Below, in pieces: positions 44,271 to 52,339 of a stretch of DNA of 64,000 nucleotides. The position numbers and the translations under genes are program-made. The notes beneath the pieces were generated by a model. It was not told the DNA's origin and did no database searches. It worked only from the letters and a program-made list of their open reading frames with translations. Location: positions 1 through 64,000 of the forward strand of contig JAHWKK010000005.1 of the NCBI GenBank assembly GCA_019347945.1, written 5' to 3'. The stretch comes from Acidobacteriota bacterium (lineage in GTDB: Bacteria; Acidobacteriota; Thermoanaerobaculia; Gp7-AA8; JAHWKK01). The number at the start of each line of letters is the position of its first letter. Position 1 is the stretch's first letter.

Positions 44271-45542
44271 TCAACTGCCGGAAACGAGTTTCTCCGAAGC
44301 AAAGGGGGGGAGGTCGTGCGCAACCCGGTAGGCCTCGAGGCCCGCCGTCAACGCCGCCACCGCCTTCTCGAGCTCCGGAACTCCCAGAACGTACGCGATC
44401 CGCACCTCGTCGTGACCGAGACCCGGATGATCGTAGAACCCCCTGGCGGGGGCCAGCATGACGGTCGCCCCCTCGAGACTGAACTCCGCCAGCATCCATC
44501 TGCAGAAGTCGGTACTGTCTTCGATCGGAAGCTGTGCGATGAAATAGAAGGCTCCCTCCGGCTTTCTCAGGAAGACTCCCGGGATCTTGCGAAGCGCGTC
44601 GTAGAGGTAGTCTCTTCGAAGCTGGTACTCCTCTCTCACGGCGGCGAGATACCGTTGCTCGAGGTCGCTGATTCCGATCGCGAGGTACTGAGCCAGACCG
44701 GGCGGTGCGAGCCGGGCCTGCGCCATCCGCGCACAGGAGAGATAGACATCCCGATTTCGGGTTACCAGGCATCCGAGTCTGATTCCGCACGAGCTGTAAC
44801 GCTTGGAAAGGCTGTCGACGACGATCAGGAGCTCGTCCATCTCGTCGAGCTCCAGAGCCGAGATCGGACGGCGCCCGTCGAATGTGAATTCCCGATAGAC
44901 CTCGTCCGAGAGGAGGAAGAGTCCTTTCTCCCGGCAGAACTCGGCGACCATGTCGAGCTCCTCCCGGTGATAGACGGCGCCGGTCGGGTTGTTGGGATTG
45001 CAGATGATGACGATCCGCGTCCGCGGCGTGAGCTGACGGTCCCAGACATGTCGATCGGGGAGATGAAAGCCGTCCCGACCCCGCGAAGTGACCGCGGTCA
45101 CGCCGAGCGAGGCCATCTGGGCAAACCCTCGATAGTTCGCATAGAACGGCTCGACCACCATGACGTCGTCTCCCGGGTCCGCGCACGCGATCATCGCAAA
45201 GAGAATCGCTTCGCTCGCACCCGTCGTCCCGAGAATCTGATCGGTCCTCAAACGGATGCCGAGCCCGGCGTAGTAACGCCTCATCGTCTGGAGGAACTCT
45301 TCGGTTCCGGTCGCCGGCGTGTAACTCAGACACGTCGCATCGATCCGGCTGAGCCTCTCCCTCAGCTCCGGCGGCGTATCGAGATCGGGTTGCCCGATGT
45401 TCAGATGGTAAACGTGGACCCCGCGGCGTTTCGCCGCATCCGCAAACGGAACGAGATCCCGAATCGGGGACGCAGGCATCTCCCTCCCCCGCTTCGAAAG
45501 GTCGAGACTCATCACTTCCGCTCGAAGCTTGATCCGTGCCAT
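44271..45542 (-). CDS. Aspartate/aromatic-type class I aminotransferase
   Basis: 423 residues from ATG 45542. Fold type I PLP enzyme with 'MPASPIRDLVPFADAAKRRG' and 'YHLNIGQPDLDTPPEL' at the start, 'IICNPNNPTGAVY', and PLP lysine in 'VVDSLSKRYSSCGIRLGC'. The natural start is uncertain: ATG 45512 (MSLDLSKRG) matches the usual family N-terminus as well. Upstream of 45542 there is no SD, because a 63-bp heptamer array begins 3 bp before the ATG. It supplies 2-oxoacids that KorAB could oxidise; specificity is undetermined. Confidence 0.88.
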   Translation of the reverse strand: MARIKLRAEVMSLDLSKRGREMPASPIRDLVPFADAAKRRGVHVYHLNIGQPDLDTPPELRERLSRIDATCLSYTPATGTEEFLQTMRRYYAGLGIRLRTDQILGTTGASEAILFAMIACADPGDDVMVVEPFYANYRGFAQMASLGVTAVTSRGRDGFHLPDRHVWDRQLTPRTRIVIICNPNNPTGAVYHREELDMVAEFCREKGLFLLSDEVYREFTFDGRRPISALELDEMDELLIVVDSLSKRYSSCGIRLGCLVTRNRDVYLSCARMAQARLAPPGLAQYLAIGISDLEQRYLAAVREEYQLRRDYLYDALRKIPGVFLRKPEGAFYFIAQLPIEDSTDFCRWMLAEFSLEGATVMLAPARGFYDHPGLGHDEVRIAYVLGVPELEKAVAALTAGLEAYRVAHDLPPFASEKLVSGS

Positions 45543-45545
45543 GGA

Positions 45546-45608
45546 AGGTTGGAGGTTGGAGGTTCGAGGTTCGAGGTTGCCGGTTGCCGGTAGCCGGTAG
45601 CCGGTTGC
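45546..45608. repeat. Heptamer tandem array, 9 units with drifting sequence, touching a start codon
   Basis: AGGTTGG x2, AGGTTCG x2, AGGTTGC, CGGTTGC, CGGTAGC x2, CGGTTGC: neighbouring units differ by one base, in a gradient. It occupies the place where the RBS of the aminotransferase should lie. Confidence 0.92.
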
Positions 45609-45660
45609 GCGCAACGCCGCCTACGTCGAATCGTTTGCTCTCGCCACATCAAGACACTCG

Positions 45661-45871
45661 TCATCCTGAGCAATTGACCGGCGCGTTGCGCCGGTGAAGC
45701 GGGAATGAAAACCGGAGCCCGCAAAACTCCGCACCCCATACTCAAACCGGCGTCATCCCGAGCGGGCGGTCGGTGGGCAAGCGAGGGACCTTGCAGGGTG
45801 GGACATCAGGCCAAGCGAAGCGCTGCAAAAGGTCGAAGTCCACGCAATTTCGTCGTCGTTTCATTAGGAGC
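45661..45871. repeat. About 215-bp dispersed element, copy B (inverted relative to 27580-27795)
   Basis: Reverse complement of copy A over nearly the whole length. The middle 130 bp is best conserved, including the block AGCGAAGCGCTGCAAAAG. It is flanked by half copies of the 31068-type palindrome. Confidence 0.9.
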
Positions 45872-46085
45872 GCCGAAGGACGGAGAAGGATCTGGCGGCA
45901 GGCTCGTGAGTGAAGGGTGAGAGTATGCAGAGGTGACCTTCGCGGCGTCTCTTTTTTTCACTCTTCACTCTTCTCTCTTCACTCTTCTCGAACCCTCGCC
46001 CAGATTCTTCGCCCGTGCTGCGCCGGGCTCAGAATGACGTGGGGTCAATTTCGCGAGATCCGCACCGGGCTCAGAATGACGTGGG
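45868..46085. repeat. Cluster of partial palindromic elements (31068 type)
   Basis: Half copies at 45868-45911, 46001-46038 and 46066-46085 carry the AAGGATCTGG or GCTCAGAATGACG ends. They appear to be nested insertions into or next to heptamer array 45959-45993. Confidence 0.75.
45959..45993. repeat. Heptamer tandem array (CACTCTT type), 5 units
   Basis: CACTCTT, CACTCTT, CTCTCTT, CACTCTT, CTCGAAC. Confidence 0.85.
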
Positions 46086-46117
46086 TCGGAACTGCGCGAG
46101 CTCATCTCGCCGAGCCT

Positions 46118-46158
46118 CCAACCGGCTACCGGTTACCGGTTACCGCATACCGGTTTAT
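46118..46158. repeat. Heptamer tandem array (GNTACCG type), about 6 units
   Basis: CCAACCG, GCTACCG, GTTACCG, GTTACCG, CATACCG, GTTTATC; ends about 40 bp before the pseudopilin ATG. Confidence 0.8.
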
Positions 46159-46197
46159 CATCTCCACGACAGGTTCGACCGGCTTCAGGAGGTTCGG

Positions 46198-46677
46198 ATG
46201 AAGAAAGATGTAAGTAATGCCCGGGGTGATTCCGGATTCACGATCATCGAGCTTCTCGTGGTCGTCCTGATTGTTGGGATCCTCTCCGCGATTGCAATCG
46301 TCAACTACGTCAACGCGCTCGACAAGGCGAAACAGCGCCAGACGATCGCCGACATCCGCGAGATGGCGATGGCGTGGGAACGCTACTCGATCGATCACAA
46401 CACCTACGCGGTCTCGGCAGCTTACGTATTTCCCGATGAGCCGGTCGCGTATCCGGATCTCGTCGCGGCGATGGTTCCAACCTACTCGAAAACTTTTCAC
46501 CAGTTCGATGGCTGGGGCAATAGCTATGAGTTCTCACTCGACGGAGACCGATATGCGATTCGATCGAAGGGGAAGGACGGCGTCGCGGACGACGATTACG
46601 AGAATCCGGATCCGCGTGATTACGACACCGACATCGTCTTTTCTTCGGGATCGTTCGTCGTCTATCCGGCTGAATGA
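46198..46677 (+). CDS. Type IV pilin-like / type II secretion pseudopilin (GspG-like)
   Basis: 159 residues from ATG 46198 (SD AGGAGG). A prepilin peptidase site 'GDSGFTIIELLVVVLIVGIL' with Gly-1, Phe+1 and Glu+5 follows a 12-residue leader, with the long hydrophobic N-helix of pilins. The C-terminal half contains 'DGWGNSYEFSLDGDRYAIRS', like the GspG calcium-site region. It is alone, with no assembly genes nearby, so it probably joins a machine encoded elsewhere. It converges with the AI-2E transporter; the stops abut. Confidence 0.9.
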   Translation: MKKDVSNARGDSGFTIIELLVVVLIVGILSAIAIVNYVNALDKAKQRQTIADIREMAMAWERYSIDHNTYAVSAAYVFPDEPVAYPDLVAAMVPTYSKTFHQFDGWGNSYEFSLDGDRYAIRSKGKDGVADDDYENPDPRDYDTDIVFSSGSFVVYPAE

Positions 46678-47790
46678 TCAGCGCATACGCTTCTTGTGAT
46701 CCGTCGCGACGACGACGCCTGTTCGATCGCCGCTCTTCCTTCGCTCGCGCCGCGCGAGAAACGACTCCTCGAAAATCACCTGAATGATCGCCGCCGTGGG
46801 AACTGCCAGGATCGCACCGATGATCCCGAAAAGAGTCGCTCCGATGAGAAACGCAATGAAGACTGCCAGCGGAGAGATCGACACCTTGTGCCCCATGATT
46901 CTCGGGACCAGCAGATAGTTCTCGACCTGCTGAATCAGAATCGCGAGCACCAGAGCCGCCCAGAAATGGCTGGGTGACTGGAGAAGCGCCACCAGACAAA
47001 GCGGAACCGCGCCCACGATCGGTCCGATGACCGGAACGACCTCCCCCACCGCCGCGATCAGGGCGAGAGGTACCGCGTAGGGAATCCCGAGGGCCGTCGC
47101 CCCGATGCCGGTGGCCAGGCCGACGATCGCCGCGAGTGTGATCTGGCCGCCGAGCCACGAGCTCATCCGTCGCGAGACCCTCCGAATCGTCGCCTGCCGG
47201 GCCGAACGGCTGCTCGCCGGAAAGAGAAGAAGAAAGACGCTCCGCAACCGATCGGCATCGACCAGCATGTAGGCGACCATGAAGAGAGTCGCAACGATCG
47301 CCGTCACGACCGCCACGACGTTCCAGACATAACTGAAGAGCTGGTTCGGGCTCGCGTTCCCGTACCGCTCGAACCACGCGACGATTGCGTCGACGGGAAC
47401 TCCGTAAGCCCGAGCGGGCCCGAGCAGATTCTGCTCGATCAGCGCCGGAAGATCGGACGCCATCTCCTGGACTTCGAGGACCATCGTCGGAACGATTACC
47501 GCGAAGAAAATCGCGGCGAAAATGAGAAGCGGAAGGTAGACCACGAACACCGCCACACCTTTTCGGATCCGCCGCCCCAGCCACGCTCTCCCGATGACAC
47601 GCACTCTCCGAACGACCGGCGAGATTCCTGCGGCGAGAACTGCCGAGATGTAAATCAGGAGAAGAATGTAGCGAATCGACCACGCAAGAACGAGCCCTAC
47701 AATAATCGCGGCGACGATGAGAGCCTTCTTCGCGAACAGAAGCAGCTCCTCCTGTCGTTCGTCGCTCGACCGCTCATCCATTTCATCCAT
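46678..47790 (-). CDS. AI-2E (PerM/TqsA) family transporter
   Basis: 370 residues with about seven hydrophobic segments, including the family's hallmarks 'VGEVVPVIGPIVGAVP' and 'VENYLLVPRIMGHKVSISPL'. Some members export autoinducer-2, others act as Na+/H+ exchangers, so the substrate is not assigned. The start at ATG 47790 (MDEMDERSSDER) could also be ATG 47781. It lies 51 bp after the AttH-like gene on the same strand. Confidence 0.9.
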   Translation of the reverse strand: MDEMDERSSDERQEELLLFAKKALIVAAIIVGLVLAWSIRYILLLIYISAVLAAGISPVVRRVRVIGRAWLGRRIRKGVAVFVVYLPLLIFAAIFFAVIVPTMVLEVQEMASDLPALIEQNLLGPARAYGVPVDAIVAWFERYGNASPNQLFSYVWNVVAVVTAIVATLFMVAYMLVDADRLRSVFLLLFPASSRSARQATIRRVSRRMSSWLGGQITLAAIVGLATGIGATALGIPYAVPLALIAAVGEVVPVIGPIVGAVPLCLVALLQSPSHFWAALVLAILIQQVENYLLVPRIMGHKVSISPLAVFIAFLIGATLFGIIGAILAVPTAAIIQVIFEESFLARRERRKSGDRTGVVVATDHKKRMR

Positions 47791-47841
47791 TCCGGTTCAC
47801 CCTTCCAGCTGCGCCGCGCCGATGCGAAGCAGGCGCCATGA

Positions 47842-48996
47842 TCAACGCTGCCCGACGATACTGAAGATCTCCGCGTAGCCGGTCATCTCGACATATCCTC
47901 GACCTCGTACAGGCGTACCCCCCGACCTCCCGGCCGCCGAGACCATCCCTTCCCAGTAGGTGATACCCGTCGACGAGCGGGTGACGAGCTCCTGATTCTT
48001 CTGCAACGCACGCACTTCGAGATCGAGCCCGATTGCCCCAGCGATCACTCTCCATCGTACCGGATATGCCGCCGCGGTTTCGCTCGAAGTCCAGTGCTCG
48101 AGATCTTCGATCAGGAAGTCCTCGCTCCGGAGATGAATCACTTCTCCGCTTCGCGCAACGAAGGAACCGGATGACATCGGCTCCCTCGACCCGTCCTCCC
48201 GCCGGATCTGATACAGCATCAGCTCCGTACCATCGTCGAGTTGCAGCGAGAACCAGTCCCATCCGACCTGGTCGCTGCGGAGAACCGCGCTGCCGAACTC
48301 GTGATCCATCCACGCCGAGCCCGTCACATCCATTACGTTTCCCTCGTCTCGCAGCTCCCCCGTCGCGGAAAGCCTGGTCAGCGAGTAGTAGTGCGAGCTA
48401 TAGCCAACCCCTTCGGCCTTGAGACTCACACCATCGACCCCGTTCACCACGGGATCCTTCTCAGGTCGGAGCCGGAGGCTCAGACCGTCGCCCTCGTCGA
48501 CCGACGCCTTCAGCTCGATCGTGCCGTCCGAAGTCAGCCTCGCGCGCCATCCTTCGTTGAAGACATCGAGACGATCGGTCGCCGCGTCGGCGGTGAACGG
48601 GCTGCCGCGATTCAGCTTTTCGTAATATCGGAAATCTCCGTCCTCCAGATCCGTCACAGCGAAGTGTGCCAGCATGATCTCCTCGAGCTCCCACGCGCTT
48701 TCGCTGATCCGCCTCTTCGGAGGTGGAACCACACCGACTCGGAAGAAGGTCAGCTCGAATCCGAAGCGCAATCCCTCGTCGCTTCGCAGGTGTCCGGTGA
48801 AGTACCACCACTCCGTACTGAAATCGCGATGGGCGCCGTGATCGCGCGGAAAACGGAATTCGTAGCCGGGCTCGGCTGCCTTCCAACCCTCGCGCACCGG
48901 AGGGGCAATCTCCGCGGGGGACTTCGCGCGCGTTCTCTCCTGCGCCTCCGGGCTCCATGCGACCAGGAGCGCCGCCGCCAGGATCCAGCGACTCAT
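47842..48996 (-). CDS. AttH/CrtC-like secreted lipocalin-fold protein
   Basis: 384 residues from ATG 48996 (ATGA overlap with the permease). Short signal peptide (about 1-20, SPEAQ). 'HRDFSTEWWYFTGHLRSD' and 'RFGFELTFFRVGV' are the AttH (COG5621) signature, a double lipocalin fold shared with carotenoid 1,2-hydratase CrtC; 'GSAWMDHEFGSAVL' and 'GWDWFSLQLDDGTELMLYQI' are the second signature. Coupling to a LolD/FtsX-type exporter is the standard context of AttH proteins; the cargo is unknown. Confidence 0.9.
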   Translation of the reverse strand: MSRWILAAALLVAWSPEAQERTRAKSPAEIAPPVREGWKAAEPGYEFRFPRDHGAHRDFSTEWWYFTGHLRSDEGLRFGFELTFFRVGVVPPPKRRISESAWELEEIMLAHFAVTDLEDGDFRYYEKLNRGSPFTADAATDRLDVFNEGWRARLTSDGTIELKASVDEGDGLSLRLRPEKDPVVNGVDGVSLKAEGVGYSSHYYSLTRLSATGELRDEGNVMDVTGSAWMDHEFGSAVLRSDQVGWDWFSLQLDDGTELMLYQIRREDGSREPMSSGSFVARSGEVIHLRSEDFLIEDLEHWTSSETAAAYPVRWRVIAGAIGLDLEVRALQKNQELVTRSSTGITYWEGMVSAAGRSGGTPVRGRGYVEMTGYAEIFSIVGQR

Positions 48997-51578
48997 TCGG
49001 CACGCACCTCTCTCGCCGGATCGATCGTGTCGACCAGCTTCGCGGCGAACATCCCCGAAGCGAGCACCGAGGCAGCAACGATGAGCGCGGTGAAAACGAT
49101 CGTGTTCCAGGGAGGACTGAAGTCGATCGTCCACCCAAACGACTGGACGTTGATGACGTAAACGAGTACCAGAGCGATCACCCACCCGGCCGCCGCACCG
49201 ATGACGATGGCGGTCAGTCCGATCGGCACCGACTCGAGGACGATCATCGTACGGATCTGCCGCCGGGTCAGCCCGGCGACGCGCAGCAGAGCAATTTCCC
49301 GTTTTCGTTCGAGAATGATCGCCCCGAGAGTATTGAAGGTTCCGAGAACCGCGACCGCCACCGCAATCGCCAGAAGAACCCAGGTGACCCGGAACGTTTC
49401 GTCGAAGATCTTCATTACTTCCAGCCGGATCGTCCGGTTCGTGAAGACGAAGGCGTTCCATTCCGAAAGCTCCCGCTGGATTTCAACCCCCGCCTCCTCC
49501 GGATCGACGCCGTCGCGAAGGTAAACGGCAATGGTGCTGATCCCATCATCCGAGTAGAGTCTCTCGTACAGCCGTCGATCCATGACGACGACGCCTCGGT
49601 CGGTCGAATAGTCGCGGTAGACGCCCGTCACGGGAAAGCGCCGCAATCCATCCCTCACCGGCAGCTCGATCTCGCTGCCACGATCGAGCCGGTGCCGTCG
49701 CGCCAGCGATTCCGAGATCACGACGCCATTGCTGTCGACAGCTTCGCGCAGAGCAACCGACCTCGGTACGCCGTCGAGCATCGGCAGCTGACCGTATTGC
49801 GAGGCGACATCGAAATCGGAACCGCCGACGTAGATCGGCAGGTCGTTCCAGATGAGCTCCCTCCCCCGAATCCTGTCGAACGCTGCGATCAGCCCGATCT
49901 TCTCGATGTCCGACGCGATCGCGGCGGGGAACGTGGCGGCCGCTGCGTTCGAGAGATCGCGGGCAGGCCGGATCCAGAGATCCGACTGAAGCGTCTGCCC
50001 CATCCAGATCTCGACCGTCGATCGAAAGCTTCCGACCATCAGGGCAACAGCGATGACCATGGCGACGGCCGTCGCGAGCGCAGCGGTCGCAACGGCGATC
50101 CTTCTCAGCGAGGCGATCGCGCTCCCGGCACTGATCGCCCCGACCACCCCCCACAGCCGGTTGAGAACCGGCCGCAGGAACCTCGCCGACAAATAGAGCA
50201 CGGCCGGCGTGCCGAGAACCATTGTGACGACGATCGCGAGAACCGAGCCGTATCCTCCGAGCGGCCGGCCGTCGATCGGTGGCACGAGCGACAACAGCCA
50301 GGCCACAATCGCGGTCGCGACCGCGGCTCCGGCAAACAGCCAGATCCTTCCCGTCGAAACCCTTCCCACCATTGCATTCAACCGGTGCTGCAGAGGACTC
50401 GACCGGGACGCTTCGAGGGCCGGCTGAAGCGATGAGAGTAATGACACCGCAACGCCGATCGCGAACGCCGACAGAACGAGCTCCGGCGTGAGATTCACGC
50501 TGGAAGGATTCGTCGGAAGATAGAGCGCATTGATCGTCCCGGACACCGCGGAGAGAATCGACCGGGCCATCAGGACACCGAGCGCGATCCCCAGCAACGA
50601 GCCGAGCACCCCGAGCAGCACCCCCTCGAGAACGAACACGGTCGCGATCTGAGAGCGAGACACCCCGAGAGTCCGCAGCATCGCAACGGTTCGCCGTCGC
50701 CTCAGATAAGAGAGCAGCACGGTGTTGTGCACCAGGAACATCCCGACCAGAACGGAGATCCCGGCGAGTGCCGTCAGGTTCGTCCGGAATGCCTCGAGCA
50801 TCTCCACCGCCCGCTCGCTCCGTCTCGAGGGCCTCTCGATTCGCAGCGGCGTTCTCAGCGAGCCGCGCAGATCCTCGACGACCGATTCCTCGATCCCGGC
50901 CGGAATCATCAGATCGATTCGACTGAGCTCACCTCCGAGGCCGAAAGCTCTCTGCGCAGTGGCGATGTCGAGGATCGCGATGTTGCCGCCGAATGCGGCT
51001 CCCGGTCCTTCGCTCTCCAGTATTCCGCGCAGCGTGAACGCGACGCTCCGGCCGTTCAGCTCCAGCCGCACGCGCTGGCCGACTCTGAGCCCGTGAGATT
51101 CCGCGAAACGATCGGGCAGTACCACCGAGTCGTCCTCGAACAGCTCGAGAAACCAGGCTGCGTCCTCCGACCGCGCTTCGCGGTTCGCCCGCATCACCGT
51201 GGCGTAACGGTAGTCGCGAAAATGGATGTCCGAGAGTAGATCGACTGCAAGAATCCGAATCGGCTCCGACGACTCATACATCCCGTCCCGGTCGATCACC
51301 GGCGCGAAGCGCACCCCGAGCGGCCAGAGGTGCCGGAGGCGAAGCAGGGTTCGCTCATCCATCGCGCCGACGTCGGAGGCAATCTGCCAGTTCGCCCTCC
51401 CCGCCACCAGCTCGACCGTCTCGGAAAAGGAGCGGAGCGCGCTCGCGTTGACGAGCTGGATCGAAAGCAGCGTCGCGACTCCGATCGCGATTCCGGAGAG
51501 CGTCATCGCCAGCCGGGCCAGGTCCCGGCGCGAGAACCGAGCGACGAGAGCACGGAAGAGTACCCTCAGCGCGGTCAC
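48993..51578 (-). CDS. ABC transporter permease, FtsX/LolC-MacB type
   Basis: 861 residues from GTG 51578 (GTGA overlap with the ATPase gene). An N-terminal helix ('LARLAMTLSGIAIGVATLLS') precedes a large periplasmic domain, then three-helix FtsX cores at about 255-410 and again at the C-terminus ('RVTWVLLAIAVAVAVLGTFN' onward). This is the duplicated-core arrangement of the large YbbP/AttG-like permeases. Mechanotransmission type: extracts lipoproteins or hydrophobic substrates to AttH rather than transporting through a channel. Confidence 0.9.
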   Translation of the reverse strand: MTALRVLFRALVARFSRRDLARLAMTLSGIAIGVATLLSIQLVNASALRSFSETVELVAGRANWQIASDVGAMDERTLLRLRHLWPLGVRFAPVIDRDGMYESSEPIRILAVDLLSDIHFRDYRYATVMRANREARSEDAAWFLELFEDDSVVLPDRFAESHGLRVGQRVRLELNGRSVAFTLRGILESEGPGAAFGGNIAILDIATAQRAFGLGGELSRIDLMIPAGIEESVVEDLRGSLRTPLRIERPSRRSERAVEMLEAFRTNLTALAGISVLVGMFLVHNTVLLSYLRRRRTVAMLRTLGVSRSQIATVFVLEGVLLGVLGSLLGIALGVLMARSILSAVSGTINALYLPTNPSSVNLTPELVLSAFAIGVAVSLLSSLQPALEASRSSPLQHRLNAMVGRVSTGRIWLFAGAAVATAIVAWLLSLVPPIDGRPLGGYGSVLAIVVTMVLGTPAVLYLSARFLRPVLNRLWGVVGAISAGSAIASLRRIAVATAALATAVAMVIAVALMVGSFRSTVEIWMGQTLQSDLWIRPARDLSNAAAATFPAAIASDIEKIGLIAAFDRIRGRELIWNDLPIYVGGSDFDVASQYGQLPMLDGVPRSVALREAVDSNGVVISESLARRHRLDRGSEIELPVRDGLRRFPVTGVYRDYSTDRGVVVMDRRLYERLYSDDGISTIAVYLRDGVDPEEAGVEIQRELSEWNAFVFTNRTIRLEVMKIFDETFRVTWVLLAIAVAVAVLGTFNTLGAIILERKREIALLRVAGLTRRQIRTMIVLESVPIGLTAIVIGAAAGWVIALVLVYVINVQSFGWTIDFSPPWNTIVFTALIVAASVLASGMFAAKLVDTIDPAREVRAE

Positions 51579-52243
51579 CCGGACACCACCACTCCATCCA
51601 CCATCTCGATACATACGGTTCCGCGCTCGGCCGCCTCCTCGGCGTGAGTTGCCATCACGATCGTCGGGGCATCGTCACGATGAATCTCCGAGATCAGATC
51701 GAGAATCGACTGACCGGTCTTACGATCGAGATTTCCGGTGGGTTCGTCGGCGACGATAAGCCGGGGCCGGTGAACCACCGCCCGCAGGACCGCCAGCCTC
51801 TGCATCTCTCCGCCGCTGAGCTCCGCGGGGAGATGTCCGGCTCGATTCGAAACGCCCGCGCGATCGAGCAGTTCGCTGACGAGCTCCGGGTCCCGGATCC
51901 CGTTGAGCTGCAGGGGCAGCTCGAGATTCTCCCGAACGCTGAGGGTCGGCACGAGGTTGAAGAACTGAAAGATGAACCCGACGTTTCGACGCCGATGAAG
52001 AGTCAGCTCGCTCTCGGTCATCGCCGTCAGCTCGAGCTCGTCGTGGAGCACGGTGCCGCTGGTGGGCGTGTCCATCGCTCCCGCCAGATGCAGAAGAGTC
52101 GACTTGCCGCTTCCCGAGGGCCCCATGATCGTGAGGAACGTGCCGTCGGCCACCTCGAGATCGAGATCGCGCAGCGCATGAACCGTCGCCCGGTCGCTCG
52201 CGCCGGGATAATCGTGAGATACACCTTTGAAGGAGATCCTCAT
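51575..52243 (-). CDS. ABC transporter ATP-binding protein, LolD/MacB type
   Basis: 222 residues. Walker A 'GPSGSGKST' (41-49), Q-loop 'FIFQFFNLVP' (91-100), signature 'LSGGEMQR' (143-150) and Walker B 'LIVADEPTG' (163-171) followed by the H-loop in 'MATHAEEA' are intact. First gene of the attE-attG-attH-like operon with the permease and lipocalin. It is divergent from the hybrid kinase across 96 bp. Confidence 0.95.
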   Translation of the reverse strand: MRISFKGVSHDYPGASDRATVHALRDLDLEVADGTFLTIMGPSGSGKSTLLHLAGAMDTPTSGTVLHDELELTAMTESELTLHRRRNVGFIFQFFNLVPTLSVRENLELPLQLNGIRDPELVSELLDRAGVSNRAGHLPAELSGGEMQRLAVLRAVVHRPRLIVADEPTGNLDRKTGQSILDLISEIHRDDAPTIVMATHAEEAAERGTVCIEMVDGVVVSG

Positions 52244-52339
52244 TTCGACCGCTCAACCGCCTTCTGCGGGAAGCGAACCATGCCGTCCCGGAAACCGATC
52301 AGTGTGTGTTATACACTCCGGCGAATTCGCGTCGCTCCC

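Noticed and set aside
51644-52339. 232-codon N-terminal extension of the hybrid kinase
   Set aside because: Antisense to the ABC ATPase gene; the GAF domain begins after ATG 52340.
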